Shown: positions 25,431 through 34,409 of the stretch, piece after piece
Position numbering within the stretch: position 1 is the stretch's first letter
How the letters are laid out: each line of letters opens with the position of its first letter
Source: Caenimonas sedimenti
GTDB taxonomy: Bacteria; Pseudomonadota; Gammaproteobacteria; Burkholderiales; Burkholderiaceae_C
Length of the DNA: 64,000 bases
Direction: 5' to 3'
Assembly: GCF_007833165.1 (NCBI RefSeq)
Contig: NZ_VOBQ01000021.1
Location: 1 to 64,000 of the forward strand
Position numbers and translations under genes: made by a program
Notes under the pieces: generated by a model
Told to the model about the DNA's origin: nothing
Database searches by the model: none
Seen by the model: the letters and a program-made list of their open reading frames with translations, nothing else

Positions 25431-26156
25431 GTGTCGGCAGTCCCAAGCGTTTCAGTGGCATGCACCTGGCTGGCACGGCTTCTGGCCGGGTGCCTGGCTC
25501 TCGTTGCTTGCGCGACCGCGCTCGCGCATGGGGTTGCCAGCGGAGACAAGGGCTACATCCAGGAGATCAGCGGGGTTCACGTCATCCCGTTCGTCTACCT
25601 GGGCGCCAAGCACATGGTCACTGGCTACGATCATCTGCTCTTCCTGTTCGGCGTCGTCTTCTTCCTTTACCGGCTGCGCCATATCGCCTTGTACGTCAGT
25701 CTGTTCGCATTGGGACATTCGGCCACCTTGCTGATCGGTGTGTACTTCAACATCGGTGTCAGTGCCTACCTGATCGATGCGATCATTGGACTGTCGGTGG
25801 TCTACAAGGCTCTGGACAACCTCGGCGCATTTCAACGTTGGTTCGGGGTCCAACCCGACACCAAAGCCGCAACACTCATCTTCGGCTTGTTTCATGGCTT
25901 CGGCCTTGCCACCAAGATCCAGGAGCTTGAACTTGCACGCGATGGCCTCCTTGCCAACCTGGTGGCCTTCAATGTTGGAGTCGAACTGGGGCAGCTGCTC
26001 GCGCTGAGTGCCATCCTGATTGCGATGGGCTTGTGGAGACGCACCGAAGGCTTTTCCCGTCATGCCTACACCGCCAACGTGGCGCTCATGAGCGCCGGTT
26101 TCCTGCTCATGGGCTACCAGCTGACCGGCTGGTTCGTCTCCGGTCAAGGCGCCTGA
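25431..26156 (+). CDS. HupE/UreJ-like integral membrane protein
   Basis: A 241-residue membrane protein with a signal-like first segment and about six further helices. It contains GAKHMVTGYDHLLFLFGVVFFL, ALGHSATLLIGV and FGLFHGFGLA, the His-bearing helices of the HupE/UreJ superfamily (putative nickel or metal permeases). The GTG start at 25431 follows the DUF305 stop by 7 bp. HupE-like genes occur in copper clusters without hydrogenase or urease, as here, so the substrate may be copper. Confidence 0.75.
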   Translation: MSAVPSVSVACTWLARLLAGCLALVACATALAHGVASGDKGYIQEISGVHVIPFVYLGAKHMVTGYDHLLFLFGVVFFLYRLRHIALYVSLFALGHSATLLIGVYFNIGVSAYLIDAIIGLSVVYKALDNLGAFQRWFGVQPDTKAATLIFGLFHGFGLATKIQELELARDGLLANLVAFNVGVELGQLLALSAILIAMGLWRRTEGFSRHAYTANVALMSAGFLLMGYQLTGWFVSGQGA

Positions 26157-26166
26157 AAGGTAACGC

Positions 26167-26769
26167 ATGTACAACAGTGAAGTCCCTCCAATGTCCGAGC
26201 TGCCCAGCGCCTCCAGGCTTCTTCGGTCAACCGTCATCGCATTGCTTGTCGCGGTGGCCCTGCTTGTGACCGTCGTCATGCCGGCGGAATACGGGATCGA
26301 CCCGACAGGCATCGGGCGGGTCCTGGGGCTCAAGTCGATGGGGGAGATCAAGATGGCCGCGCAGGCGAGCGCCAGCACCGTCCCACCTACGTCGCCAGCG
26401 GGTGCCTCAGCAGCGCCCGCTTCGTCCGTTGCTGCGGCGACGCAGGATCGCCGGACCGACCAGACGTCTGTGAAGCTGATGCCTGGCGAAGGCGTCGAGG
26501 TCAAGATGCAGATGGAGAAGGGCGCGACGGTGAAATACCGGTGGGTGGCCAGCGGCGGTGCGGTCACCTTCGATGCCCACGGCGAAGGGTCCGAGGTGAA
26601 GTTTTCCGTCAGCTACAAGAAAGGGCAGGAGGCGCTAAAGGACGAAGGAATTCTCGAGGCCGCATTCAAAGGCCAACACGGTTGGTACTGGAAGAATCGA
26701 GGCAAGGAGCCTGTCACGGTGGGCCTGACCACGGTGGGCCAGTACACCTCGATCAGGCGGGTGGAGTGA
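26167..26769 (+). CDS. Transmembrane anchor protein, hypothetical
   Basis: A 200-residue bitopic protein. One helix (TVIALLVAVALLVTVVMPAEYGIDPTGIGRVLGL) is followed by an Ala/Pro/Ser linker and a periplasmic beta domain (VKMQMEKGATVKYRWVASGGAVTFDAHGEGS... GQHGWYWKNRGKEPVTVGLTTVGQYT). The beta domain resembles extracytoplasmic cupredoxin-like sandwiches but lacks an obvious metal site. It follows the HupE-like gene closely with an AAAGG site and is probably the last gene of the copper cluster. Function unknown. Confidence 0.65.
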   Translation: MYNSEVPPMSELPSASRLLRSTVIALLVAVALLVTVVMPAEYGIDPTGIGRVLGLKSMGEIKMAAQASASTVPPTSPAGASAAPASSVAAATQDRRTDQTSVKLMPGEGVEVKMQMEKGATVKYRWVASGGAVTFDAHGEGSEVKFSVSYKKGQEALKDEGILEAAFKGQHGWYWKNRGKEPVTVGLTTVGQYTSIRRVE

Positions 26770-26779
26770 GCGGCGCTCT

Positions 26780-28204
26780 TCAGGCTGCGTCGGTGGGGAT
26801 CGAGGGGAATTCCAGTTTGAAGATTGTCTCCCCGCCTGGCTCGCTCTGAGCCGTCACGTGTCCGCCGTGCGCGGTCATGATCGAGCGCACGATGGCCAAG
26901 CCGAGTCCGGTTCCTCCGTCGGTCCGGGCCCGACCCGAATCGACGCGATAGAAGCGGTCGAAGACGCGTTCCAGATGGGCCCGAGCAATGCCTTCACCGA
27001 GATTTGTCACGACAAGCAGAGTTCGCTCCGCCTCGCATTTGACGCTAACGTGAATCACTGAGCCGGCACGGGCGTGTCGGATGGCGTTGCTGACCAGGTT
27101 CGTTATCGCGCGCTCAACAAGGTTGCGATCCGCGCTGACCGGGGCAGTGCCGGCGACCTCAACGGAAACACCGCGGTCTTCTGCCACCAGCGACAGGTAG
27201 TCAGCGATCTTGCTCGCCTCGTACCCGAGGTCGATGGTTTCCAGCTGCATCGGGTTTTCCTGGCCGTCTGCTCTGGCAATGAACAACATGTCGGAGATGA
27301 GCCGTGACAGGCGTTCCAGCTCATCGACGTTGCCCTCCAGAACTTGCTGGAGATCGGCGACCGTGCGTGTATGGGACAACGCGACCTGTGTGCGGCCAAG
27401 CAAAGTCGCGACGGGGGTCCGCATCTCATGGGCCAGATCCCCGGAGAATTCCTGGAGACGGCGATACCCGGTATCGATGCGTTCCAGCATCGCGTTGAGT
27501 TCGTTGGCCAGATCAACCAACTCCGCCGGGAGGCCGGCTGTGGACACGCGTTGGCTGAGCGTCTGCGCTCCGATCGAGGCCGCGAGCCGATGGAAGCGGC
27601 GCAAGGGCGCCAGGCTGGTCCTCGCAATTAACCAAGCACCAAGCGCAATTACGATCAGCAGCAAGGGCAGACCGATCAAGGTCGCGTTGATGAACCCGGC
27701 CAGTAGCCGGCTGTCATGGCGCCTGTCGAGGGAGATGTAGTAGCGAATCGACTGCCCGTTCGCGACCCGGCCCATGCCCCTGATCGCGTTGAGGCGTGAT
27801 CCGGCGAGAGCCGTCCACGACAGCATCGAGTTGGCGTCGTCGGGCGTGGACTCCAGGGCAGCCAGCGATAGCCGCGCAGTTTCGGAGAAGGCCAGCGTTG
27901 TGCCGGCCGCAGGATCGATCAGCATCAGGTGCAGTTCGTCGTGCCCGATCAGCAGGTCACCGAACCGGTGGCGGTTGTCCCGGATCGCGGCAGGCGACGG
28001 GATTTCGGACAGGACGTGCAGCAGCAGGTCCCTCTTCCCCCGTAGTTCGGCCGACGACCGCGCGTCCAGCTGCTGCGAGAGCGCGACGTATCCGACCACG
28101 ATCGCCCCGCCCACCACAACCAAACCGAACAGGGCGCTGGCCAGCGCGATCCGCAGTGCCAACGAGGCCTGACGAAATGGGGCGAGCGAGGGTCTCTGAC
28201 TCAA
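26780..28204 (-). CDS. Heavy-metal sensor histidine kinase
   Basis: A 474-residue CusS/CzcS-type kinase. TM1 lies near 17-40 and TM2 near 160-185, with a periplasmic domain (FGDLLIGHDELHLMLIDPAAG) between. A HAMP linker (RTSLAPLRRFHRLAASIGAQ) follows, then the H-box DLAHEMRTPVATL, the N-box NLVSNAIRHARAG, and G-boxes DRFYR and GTGLGLAIVRSI. It starts 4 bp after the regulator at 28209-28883. It reads away from the divergent CusF-like gene at 29031 and is convergent with the copper cluster. Copper or silver is the likely signal. Confidence 0.9.
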   Translation of the reverse strand: MSQRPSLAPFRQASLALRIALASALFGLVVVGGAIVVGYVALSQQLDARSSAELRGKRDLLLHVLSEIPSPAAIRDNRHRFGDLLIGHDELHLMLIDPAAGTTLAFSETARLSLAALESTPDDANSMLSWTALAGSRLNAIRGMGRVANGQSIRYYISLDRRHDSRLLAGFINATLIGLPLLLIVIALGAWLIARTSLAPLRRFHRLAASIGAQTLSQRVSTAGLPAELVDLANELNAMLERIDTGYRRLQEFSGDLAHEMRTPVATLLGRTQVALSHTRTVADLQQVLEGNVDELERLSRLISDMLFIARADGQENPMQLETIDLGYEASKIADYLSLVAEDRGVSVEVAGTAPVSADRNLVERAITNLVSNAIRHARAGSVIHVSVKCEAERTLLVVTNLGEGIARAHLERVFDRFYRVDSGRARTDGGTGLGLAIVRSIMTAHGGHVTAQSEPGGETIFKLEFPSIPTDAA

Positions 28205-28208
28205 ACGG

Positions 28209-28883
28209 TCACCCCCGCCGCTCCAGTACGTACCCGACCCCGCGCACCGTGTGGATCAGTTTCTCCTCGAACGGATCATCGATCTTGGCACGCAGCCGCC
28301 GGATGGCAACTTCGACGACGTTGGTGTCGGAGTCGAAGTGGATGTCCCAGACCAGGGACGCGATCTGGGTTCTGGACAGGACTTCGCCGGTTTTCTGCAC
28401 CAGAAGCGTAAGCAGGGAGAATTCCTTGGCTGACAGATCGATGCGTTGGCCGGCGCGGGTGGCCCGGTGCCGCACGGGATCAATCTCAAGGTCTTCCACC
28501 CGCAAAACCGGGTCGACAGCCGCTGGCTGCCCGCGCTTGAGCAATGCCTTGACGCGGGCCAGCAGCTCCGGAAACTGGAAAGGCTTGACGAGGTAGTCGT
28601 CGGCCCCGAGGTCGAAGCCGCGTACCTTGTCGTCCGTTTTCCCCCTTGCCGTGAGCATCAAGACGGGGACCTCCCTGGATGTACGCAGGGCGGAAAGCAC
28701 CGCAAAGCCGTCAATGCCCGGCAGCATGACGTCCAGCACGATCAGGTCATGGTCACCATTCGCCGCCGCGTGCAGCCCATCCGTGCCATTGTGGGCAACC
28801 TCAACCGCGTAGCCACTTTCGGCGAGGCCCTGCCGCAGGTAGTCGGCAGCCTTGGGTTCATCCTCGATGACCAAAATTTTCAA
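28209..28883 (-). CDS. OmpR-type metal response regulator (CusR/CopR-like)
   Basis: A 224-residue response regulator. The receiver has the EDE acidic cluster, the phospho-acceptor in LIVLDVMLPGIDG (about residue 51), and K in YLVKPF. The winged helix (LSAKEFSLLTLLVQKTGEVLSRTQIASLVWDIHFDSDTNVVEVAIRRLRAKIDDPFEEKLIHTVRGVGYVLE) is very like CusR/CopR. It is the first gene of a two-gene operon with the kinase. The intergenic DNA up to 29030 has no clear repeat, although TTTTGTAAT near 28909 resembles strings upstream of 15823 and 18678. Confidence 0.9.
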   Translation of the reverse strand: MKILVIEDEPKAADYLRQGLAESGYAVEVAHNGTDGLHAAANGDHDLIVLDVMLPGIDGFAVLSALRTSREVPVLMLTARGKTDDKVRGFDLGADDYLVKPFQFPELLARVKALLKRGQPAAVDPVLRVEDLEIDPVRHRATRAGQRIDLSAKEFSLLTLLVQKTGEVLSRTQIASLVWDIHFDSDTNVVEVAIRRLRAKIDDPFEEKLIHTVRGVGYVLERRG

Positions 28884-29030
28884 TTTCGTTCTCAGTCCAA
28901 GATAACGGTTTTGTAATCTGGGGGTCAGCGCGCGGTTGTGTAGCGCCCACTAAAGTAGGAACCGTGATGCAGCTATTGCGTCCCGCTGTCCTCTTGGGCA
29001 GCTCTTGCAATCGATGTTAAAGGACTTTGA

Positions 29031-29384
29031 ATGATGTCATTCCGTCAATTCCCATTCGCACCCGCGCTGTTCGCAGCCGCGGTCTTCTCGGTCGCCTCCG
29101 GTGTGGCGACGGCCGCTGCTGACACGCAGGCCAGCGCGTCTGCTTCGACGGCCACAGCGGCAAAGCTGACCTCAGGCGAGGTCCGCAAGGTCGACGTCGA
29201 GCAAGGCAAGCTGACGATCAAGCATGAAGCCATCGCCAACCTCGACATGCCCGCCATGACGATGGTGTTCAAGGCGGGCAAGCCTGATCTGTTGAAGAAT
29301 ATCCAGGCGGGGGACAAGATCGAATTCCGCGCCGAGTCGGTGGCCGGCGCGTTCGTGGTGACCGAGATCAAACCGGCCAAGTAA
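29031..29384 (+). CDS. CusF-like periplasmic copper protein
   Basis: A 117-residue exported protein with a signal peptide ending near TAAADTQ and an Ala/Ser/Thr linker. The OB core reads EVRKVDVEQGKLTIKHEAIANLDMPAMTMVF. As in the paralogue at 23914, the His and two Met positions are conserved and the CusF Trp position is Met. It is divergent from the two-component system, a typical first target. An AAAGGA site precedes the start. The gap after it (29385-29675) contains nothing recognisable. Confidence 0.82.
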   Translation: MMSFRQFPFAPALFAAAVFSVASGVATAAADTQASASASTATAAKLTSGEVRKVDVEQGKLTIKHEAIANLDMPAMTMVFKAGKPDLLKNIQAGDKIEFRAESVAGAFVVTEIKPAK

Positions 29385-29675
29385 CTTCAGGGCCTTGGTA
29401 AAGGGGTTCCGGCGTCCAGAGAGAGCGTCGGAGCTTTCCCCCTCTTTCTTGAGGGCGCTCATATCGGAATTGGCTGGGCAGCTTTGCTTGAAGCGAAGTC
29501 TTGCGGTCGATTGCGGCGCGTCCTGAATTTCAGCTGCGGTCCACGCCGGCTCAAATGCCGAGTACTTCCCGGGTAGGATAGGCAACTCCAGTGATGACAT
29601 CTCCACCATCCACGCGACTCATCCGCAGTTCCGTGACCGGCTCAGGCCTGTGACGGCTGCCTCCTGACCGGACCA

Positions 29676-30122
29676 ATGCCCGCTAGCGCCATCCAAGCCA
29701 GACAGCCCGCTGCAGTGGCCGCGCGGGCGCTTTGGCTTCTGCGCTGGATGTTCGTTCTGGTGTTGGTCTGGGACCAAGTCAGCTCGCCGCTGCATCACCA
29801 CCGGCACGACTCAGGGGTTGACGCGCAATGGCTGAGCGCGCCCGCGCACGACGCACACGCGTCCGTGGTGGCCCACCTGGAACACGACGATCACGATCTG
29901 CGGGCCTCGCATTCCGTGCTCGCTGTGCGCCCCCAACTGGACCTGAGTCCGATTGCCCTGGGCGATGACGCTGACCACAGCTTGGCGTCTGGCCGGATTG
30001 CCGCTCCGGAAGAGCCCGTGCGGTCAGGAGCACACGGCGCGGGCATCGCCGCGCTTGCGCGACCACATTTCGTTCACCGAAGTTTGCCGCCCGCCGGCCG
30101 CGCTCCCCCTCTCCACACCTGA
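29676..30122 (+). CDS. His-rich exported leader protein of the second RND operon
   Basis: A 148-residue product. A hydrophobic N-terminal helix (LLRWMFVLVLVWDQVSSPL) is followed by clustered His (HHHRHD, HDAHASVVAHLEHDDHDLRASH) and a C-terminus PAGRAPPLHT. It has no cysteine. Position before an adaptor and RND pump matches czcI before czcCBA, so it is likely a periplasmic metal-binding regulator or scavenger. No family name could be given. The ribosome binding site is weak. Confidence 0.55.
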   Translation: MPASAIQARQPAAVAARALWLLRWMFVLVLVWDQVSSPLHHHRHDSGVDAQWLSAPAHDAHASVVAHLEHDDHDLRASHSVLAVRPQLDLSPIALGDDADHSLASGRIAAPEEPVRSGAHGAGIAALARPHFVHRSLPPAGRAPPLHT

Positions 30123-30189
30123 ACCTCGCCCCCGGTTTGGTCCGGCCGCGTTGCCTGTGCGCAATGCGTGCCCTTTGTGGAGCTTTCGA

Positions 30190-31311
30190 ATGCATGTCCG
30201 TCTTTCCTGGCGCGCGCTATGGCGCTGCGCTTTCGCTCTGGTTGCTGCGAGCCAGGCCTTGCCGCCCGCTCAGGCCGCCGATGAATTTGCGGTAACTCCC
30301 GCGCAGATGCAATCCCTGGGGGTGCAGCTGCAGCGGCTGGAACCGGGCGGCGGGACGGAGGGCCCGACCTATCCGGCGCGCGTCATGCTGCCGCCGCGCC
30401 AGGAGCAGGTGGTGAGCGCGCCGTTGGCCGGCGTTATCGACCAATTGCTGGTCGCCGAAAACGACCCGGTGCGGGCTGGCCAGCCGCTGGCTCGTCTGGC
30501 CAGCCCTGAGCTGGGGGAGCTGCAACTCAAGCTGATGGAAGCAGCCTCGCAGAACCGCCTTTCGGGCAAGACACTTCAGCGGGAACGCCAGCTCTTCGCC
30601 GAGGGAATCATTGCGCAGCGGCGTGTTCAGGAAGCCGAAGCCGCCACCGCGCAACACCAGGCTCGCCAGCATCAGAGCGAGGCGGCCCTGCGGCTGGCGG
30701 GAATGGACAACGCCACGATTCGCCGCGTTGCTGATGGTGGCACGGTGGACAGTGTCCTCGTCCTGCGGGCGCGTTCTGCGGGGCAGGTGTCCCAGTTGGC
30801 CGTCAAGCCCGGCCAGCGCGTCCAGCCCGCCGATGCTCTGGTGCGCATCGCGGACGCGAGCCGACTGTGGCTGGACGTTCAGGTCCCCGTCGATTGGCAA
30901 GGTGGGATCGCATCGGTCAAGGGATTGCCGATGACCGTCGTCGGACGGGAGAGCGTCGCAGCAGGTCAAAGCCTGGGGGCTACGGTGAGCGACAGCCAAA
31001 CAGTGACGTTGCGAGCCGAGGTCACGCGTGGCGCGCAGCTCCTGCGTCCCGGCGAGTTCGTCCAGGTGCGCCTCCCCATGGCCGCGGCCAAAGGCTGGAC
31101 GGTACCGTTGGCCTCGGTGGTTCGCCAGAACGACAAGGCATTTGTCTTCGTACGTACGCCCAAGGGCTTCGTGGCCATGCCCGTCACGGTCCTGGCGAGT
31201 GCGGGCCAGACCTTGCGGGTGGCCGGCGATCTGCAGGCCGGCCAGGAGATCGCAGCGACTTCGGTGATCGCCCTGAAGTCGGCCTGGCAGGGCAAGGGTG
31301 GGAGCAACTAA
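30190..31311 (+). CDS. RND periplasmic adaptor
   Basis: A 373-residue membrane fusion protein with a signal peptide ending near PAQAADE. The lipoyl-like halves (YPARVMLPPRQEQVVSAPLAGVIDQLLVAENDPVRAGQPLARL and SVLVLRARSAGQVSQLAVKPGQRV) flank a helical hairpin (LQLKLMEAASQNRLSGKTLQRERQLFAEGII). It ends in the membrane-proximal domain. There is no long His segment. The stop and the pump start overlap as TAATG. It connects the pump at 31311 with the channel at 34713. Metal specificity not clear. Confidence 0.87.
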   Translation: MHVRLSWRALWRCAFALVAASQALPPAQAADEFAVTPAQMQSLGVQLQRLEPGGGTEGPTYPARVMLPPRQEQVVSAPLAGVIDQLLVAENDPVRAGQPLARLASPELGELQLKLMEAASQNRLSGKTLQRERQLFAEGIIAQRRVQEAEAATAQHQARQHQSEAALRLAGMDNATIRRVADGGTVDSVLVLRARSAGQVSQLAVKPGQRVQPADALVRIADASRLWLDVQVPVDWQGGIASVKGLPMTVVGRESVAAGQSLGATVSDSQTVTLRAEVTRGAQLLRPGEFVQVRLPMAAAKGWTVPLASVVRQNDKAFVFVRTPKGFVAMPVTVLASAGQTLRVAGDLQAGQEIAATSVIALKSAWQGKGGSN

Positions 31312-34300
31312 TGCTCACGCGCCTCGTGCAATTCGCACTCGCTCAGCGCCTGTTCGTGCTTCTGGCCGGCGCACTGCTCGCCGGCGCCGGCTGGTACGCC
31401 TTCACCAACCTGCCAATCGATGCCTTCCCGGACGTCTCGAGCACCCAGGTCAAGATCATCATGAAGGCGCCCGGCATGACGCCCGAGGAAGTCGAGAGCC
31501 GCATCGCGGTTCCCATCGAAGTCGAGATGCTGGGCATTCCGAACCAGCGGATGCTGCGCTCAGTCTCCAAGTACGGCCTGGTCGACGTGACGGTGGATTT
31601 CCAGGACGGGACCGACATCTTCTGGGCGCGCCAACAGGTCGGTGAGCGCCTGAGCAACATCGCGGCCGACCTGCCCCAGGGCATCAGCGGCGGGATGGCG
31701 CCCATCACGACGCCGCTGGGTGAGATGTTCATGTTCACGATCGAGGCGCCGGCGATGTCGCTGGAAGATCGCCGTACCCTGCTGGACTGGGTGATCCGTC
31801 CAGCCTTGCGCTCGGTGCCCGGCGTGGCCGACGTCAATGCGCTTGGCGGCAAGGTACGAAGCTTCGAAGTAGTGGCCGACCCGACCAAACTGGCAGCCGT
31901 CGGGCTGTCCACGGCGCAGCTGAAAGCGGCCATTGAAGCCAACAACCGCAACGACGGAGCGGGGCGCCTGGGCGAAGGCGACGAGGTCCTGCTGGTGCGC
32001 AGCGAAGGCAGCATCAAGAGCCAGGATGACCTGCGCGCCATCGTCGTCAAGCGCGGCAACGGCGCCAGCGTGCGGCTGGGGGATGTCGCAGTCGTGCGTG
32101 ACGGCAGCCTGACGCGCTACGGTGTCGTCACCCAGGATGGGAAGGCCGAAGCCGTCGAGGGCCTGGTGTTGGGCCTCGCCGGCGCCAACGCACAGCGTGT
32201 GGTCGAGGGCGTCACGCGCAAGCTCGAAGAGATCAAGCCGACCTTGCCTAAAGGCGTGGAGATCAAGGTTTTCTACAACCGCGCGGACCTGGTGAAGAAA
32301 GCCGTTGGCACGGTTTCGAAGGCCTTGCTCGAAGCGACCCTCGTGGTGCTGGTGCTGCTCGGAGCGTTTCTCGGCAATGTGCGCGCAGCTGTGACGGTGG
32401 CCGCGGTGCTGCCGCTTGCGGCACTTGCGACTTTTCTGCTGATGCGCATGGCTGGCATGTCGGCCAACCTGATGAGCCTGGGCGGCCTGGCGATCGCGCT
32501 TGGCATGCTGGTCGATGCGGCGGTCGTCGTGGTGGAGAACATCGTGCAGCACCTGGGCCATGACCGCTCCAAAGGGAAGCTGCCCAAGCTGCATGTGGTG
32601 TTTCGCGCGGTGCGCGAGGTGGCCGCGCCGGTGGCAGCGGGCATCCTCATCATCGTGGTGGTGTTTCTGCCACTGCTGACGCTGCAGGACCTGGAGGGCA
32701 AGTTCTTCGTGCCGGTGGCGATGACCATCGTCTTCGCGCTGGCCAGCTCGCTGCTGCTGTCCTTGACGGTGATCCCGGTGCTCTCGTCCTTCCTGTTGAA
32801 GAAGGTGGCCCACGAGGACCCGTGGCTGCCGCGCAAACTGCTGCGGGCCTACGAACCCGCACTTTCGTTCGCCATGCGCCGCGAGAAGGTCGTGTACGGC
32901 GTGGCCGCGGCGATACTTGTCGTCGCTGCCGTCGTCTACACCCTGGTGGGCAAGACCTTCATGCCGACCATGGACGAGGGCGACATCATCGTCGGCATCG
33001 AGAAGCTGCCTTCGGTGAGCCTGGAGGAAACCGCGGCGCTGGATCTGAAGATCCATCAGGCACTGATGCGCAATATCCCCGAGATCACCGGCGTGGTGGC
33101 GCGCGCCGGCTCCGACGAGATCGGACTCGACCCCATGGGCCTGAACCAGACCGACACCTTCCTCGTGCTCAAACCGCGCGAGGACTGGCAGCTTGCGGAC
33201 AAGGAGGCCCTGATCGACAAGATCCGCAAGGTGCTCGATGACATGCCGGGCGTGAAGTACAGCTTCACCCAGCCGATCGACATGCGGGTCTCAGAGATGA
33301 TCATCGGCGTGCGCGGAGACGTGGCGATCAAAGTGTTTGGTCCCGAGCTCGACAAGCTCAACGAGCTGGCCACGCAAATCGAAGCGTTGATCAAACAGGT
33401 TCCGGGCAATCAGGACGTGTACACCGTCGAGAACGATGGCGTGCAGTACCTACGCGTCGCGGTGGACCGTCTTGCGGCGGGACGCTACGGCCTGTCGGTG
33501 GAAGACGTGCAGGACGCGTTGCGTGTACAGATTGAGGGCCAGCGCGCCGGCACCGTGATCGACGGCAACCGCCGCATCCCCATCGTGCTGCGCGGTCCGG
33601 ACAGCGTGAAGATTTCGCCCTCCGAATTCTCCGCGATGCGCCTGATGGCGCCCGACGGCCAGAGCGTTCCGCTGCAGGAGCTCGCGCAGCTCACGCGCGA
33701 TAGTGGGCCGGTAAAGATCGACCGGGAGATGGGCAGCCGCTACAGCGTGGTGATCGCCAACGTGACAGGCCGCGACCTGGTCGGTTTCGTTGATGAGGCC
33801 AGGGCCAAGGTGGGCGAAGCGGTGAAGCTGCCTACTGGCTACCGCATCGCCTGGGGTGGCCAGTTCGAAAACCAGCAGCGGGCGGCGGCGCGTCTCGGCC
33901 TGGTCGTTCCTCTGTCGCTCGGGGTGATCTTCCTGATCCTGTTCTCGACCTTCGGATCGGTCCGCCAGGCGCTATTGGTGTTGAGCAACATTCCGTTCGC
34001 GTTGGTGGGCGGGATCGTGGCGTTGTGGGTCTCCGGCGAGTACCTGTCGGTCCCGGCCTCGGTCGGTTTCATTGCGCTACTTGGCATTGCCGTGCTCAAC
34101 GGTGTGGTGCTGGTGAGCTATTTCAACCAGCTGCATGCTGAAGGCTTGTCTCTTGTGGAGTCGGTCCGGCAAGGCGCGATGCGCCGCCTGCGGCCGGTGC
34201 TCATGACGGCCTCGATCACCGCGTTCGGCCTGGTTCCGCTGTTGTTCGCCACCGGTCCGGGCTCCGAGATCCAGCGCCCGCTGGCCATCGTGGTCATCGG

Positions 34301-34409
34301 CGGATTGATCACGGCCACGGCGCTGACCCTGATCCTGTTGCCCCTGCTTTACCTGCGATTCGCCCACGCGAAGCCGGCCGCAAGCGCCAAGGAGTTGAGC
34401 CATGTCTAG
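31311..34409 (+). CDS. HME-RND metal efflux pump (second system)
   Basis: A 1032-residue proton-driven pump of the CzcA/CusA family. The TM4 motif near 395-412 is GGLAIALGMLVDAAVVVVEN, with DAA instead of DGA, different from both other pumps here. The periplasmic cleft includes GSDEIGLDPMGLNQTDTFLVLKPREDW and PIDMRVSEMIIGVRGDVAIKVFG, closer to CzcA than to CusA and lacking CusA's PLEM and NRIDML methionine motifs. A divalent cation is therefore more likely than copper, but uncertain. It overlaps the DUF3240 gene by 8 bp. Confidence 0.88.
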   Translation: MLTRLVQFALAQRLFVLLAGALLAGAGWYAFTNLPIDAFPDVSSTQVKIIMKAPGMTPEEVESRIAVPIEVEMLGIPNQRMLRSVSKYGLVDVTVDFQDGTDIFWARQQVGERLSNIAADLPQGISGGMAPITTPLGEMFMFTIEAPAMSLEDRRTLLDWVIRPALRSVPGVADVNALGGKVRSFEVVADPTKLAAVGLSTAQLKAAIEANNRNDGAGRLGEGDEVLLVRSEGSIKSQDDLRAIVVKRGNGASVRLGDVAVVRDGSLTRYGVVTQDGKAEAVEGLVLGLAGANAQRVVEGVTRKLEEIKPTLPKGVEIKVFYNRADLVKKAVGTVSKALLEATLVVLVLLGAFLGNVRAAVTVAAVLPLAALATFLLMRMAGMSANLMSLGGLAIALGMLVDAAVVVVENIVQHLGHDRSKGKLPKLHVVFRAVREVAAPVAAGILIIVVVFLPLLTLQDLEGKFFVPVAMTIVFALASSLLLSLTVIPVLSSFLLKKVAHEDPWLPRKLLRAYEPALSFAMRREKVVYGVAAAILVVAAVVYTLVGKTFMPTMDEGDIIVGIEKLPSVSLEETAALDLKIHQALMRNIPEITGVVARAGSDEIGLDPMGLNQTDTFLVLKPREDWQLADKEALIDKIRKVLDDMPGVKYSFTQPIDMRVSEMIIGVRGDVAIKVFGPELDKLNELATQIEALIKQVPGNQDVYTVENDGVQYLRVAVDRLAAGRYGLSVEDVQDALRVQIEGQRAGTVIDGNRRIPIVLRGPDSVKISPSEFSAMRLMAPDGQSVPLQELAQLTRDSGPVKIDREMGSRYSVVIANVTGRDLVGFVDEARAKVGEAVKLPTGYRIAWGGQFENQQRAAARLGLVVPLSLGVIFLILFSTFGSVRQALLVLSNIPFALVGGIVALWVSGEYLSVPASVGFIALLGIAVLNGVVLVSYFNQLHAEGLSLVESVRQGAMRRLRPVLMTASITAFGLVPLLFATGPGSEIQRPLAIVVIGGLITATALTLILLPLLYLRFAHAKPAASAKELSHV

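Noticed and set aside
15766..28920. TGTAAT-containing strings near 15771, 18555 and 28911 as a common response-regulator box
   Set aside because: All three lie upstream of two-component or nearby genes, but the shared core is only six bases and several chance matches are expected in 64 kb.
31560..33056. A 498-residue His/Gln-rich open frame opposite the second RND pump
   Set aside because: The composition is the usual product of reading a GC-rich membrane protein gene backwards; no start signal.
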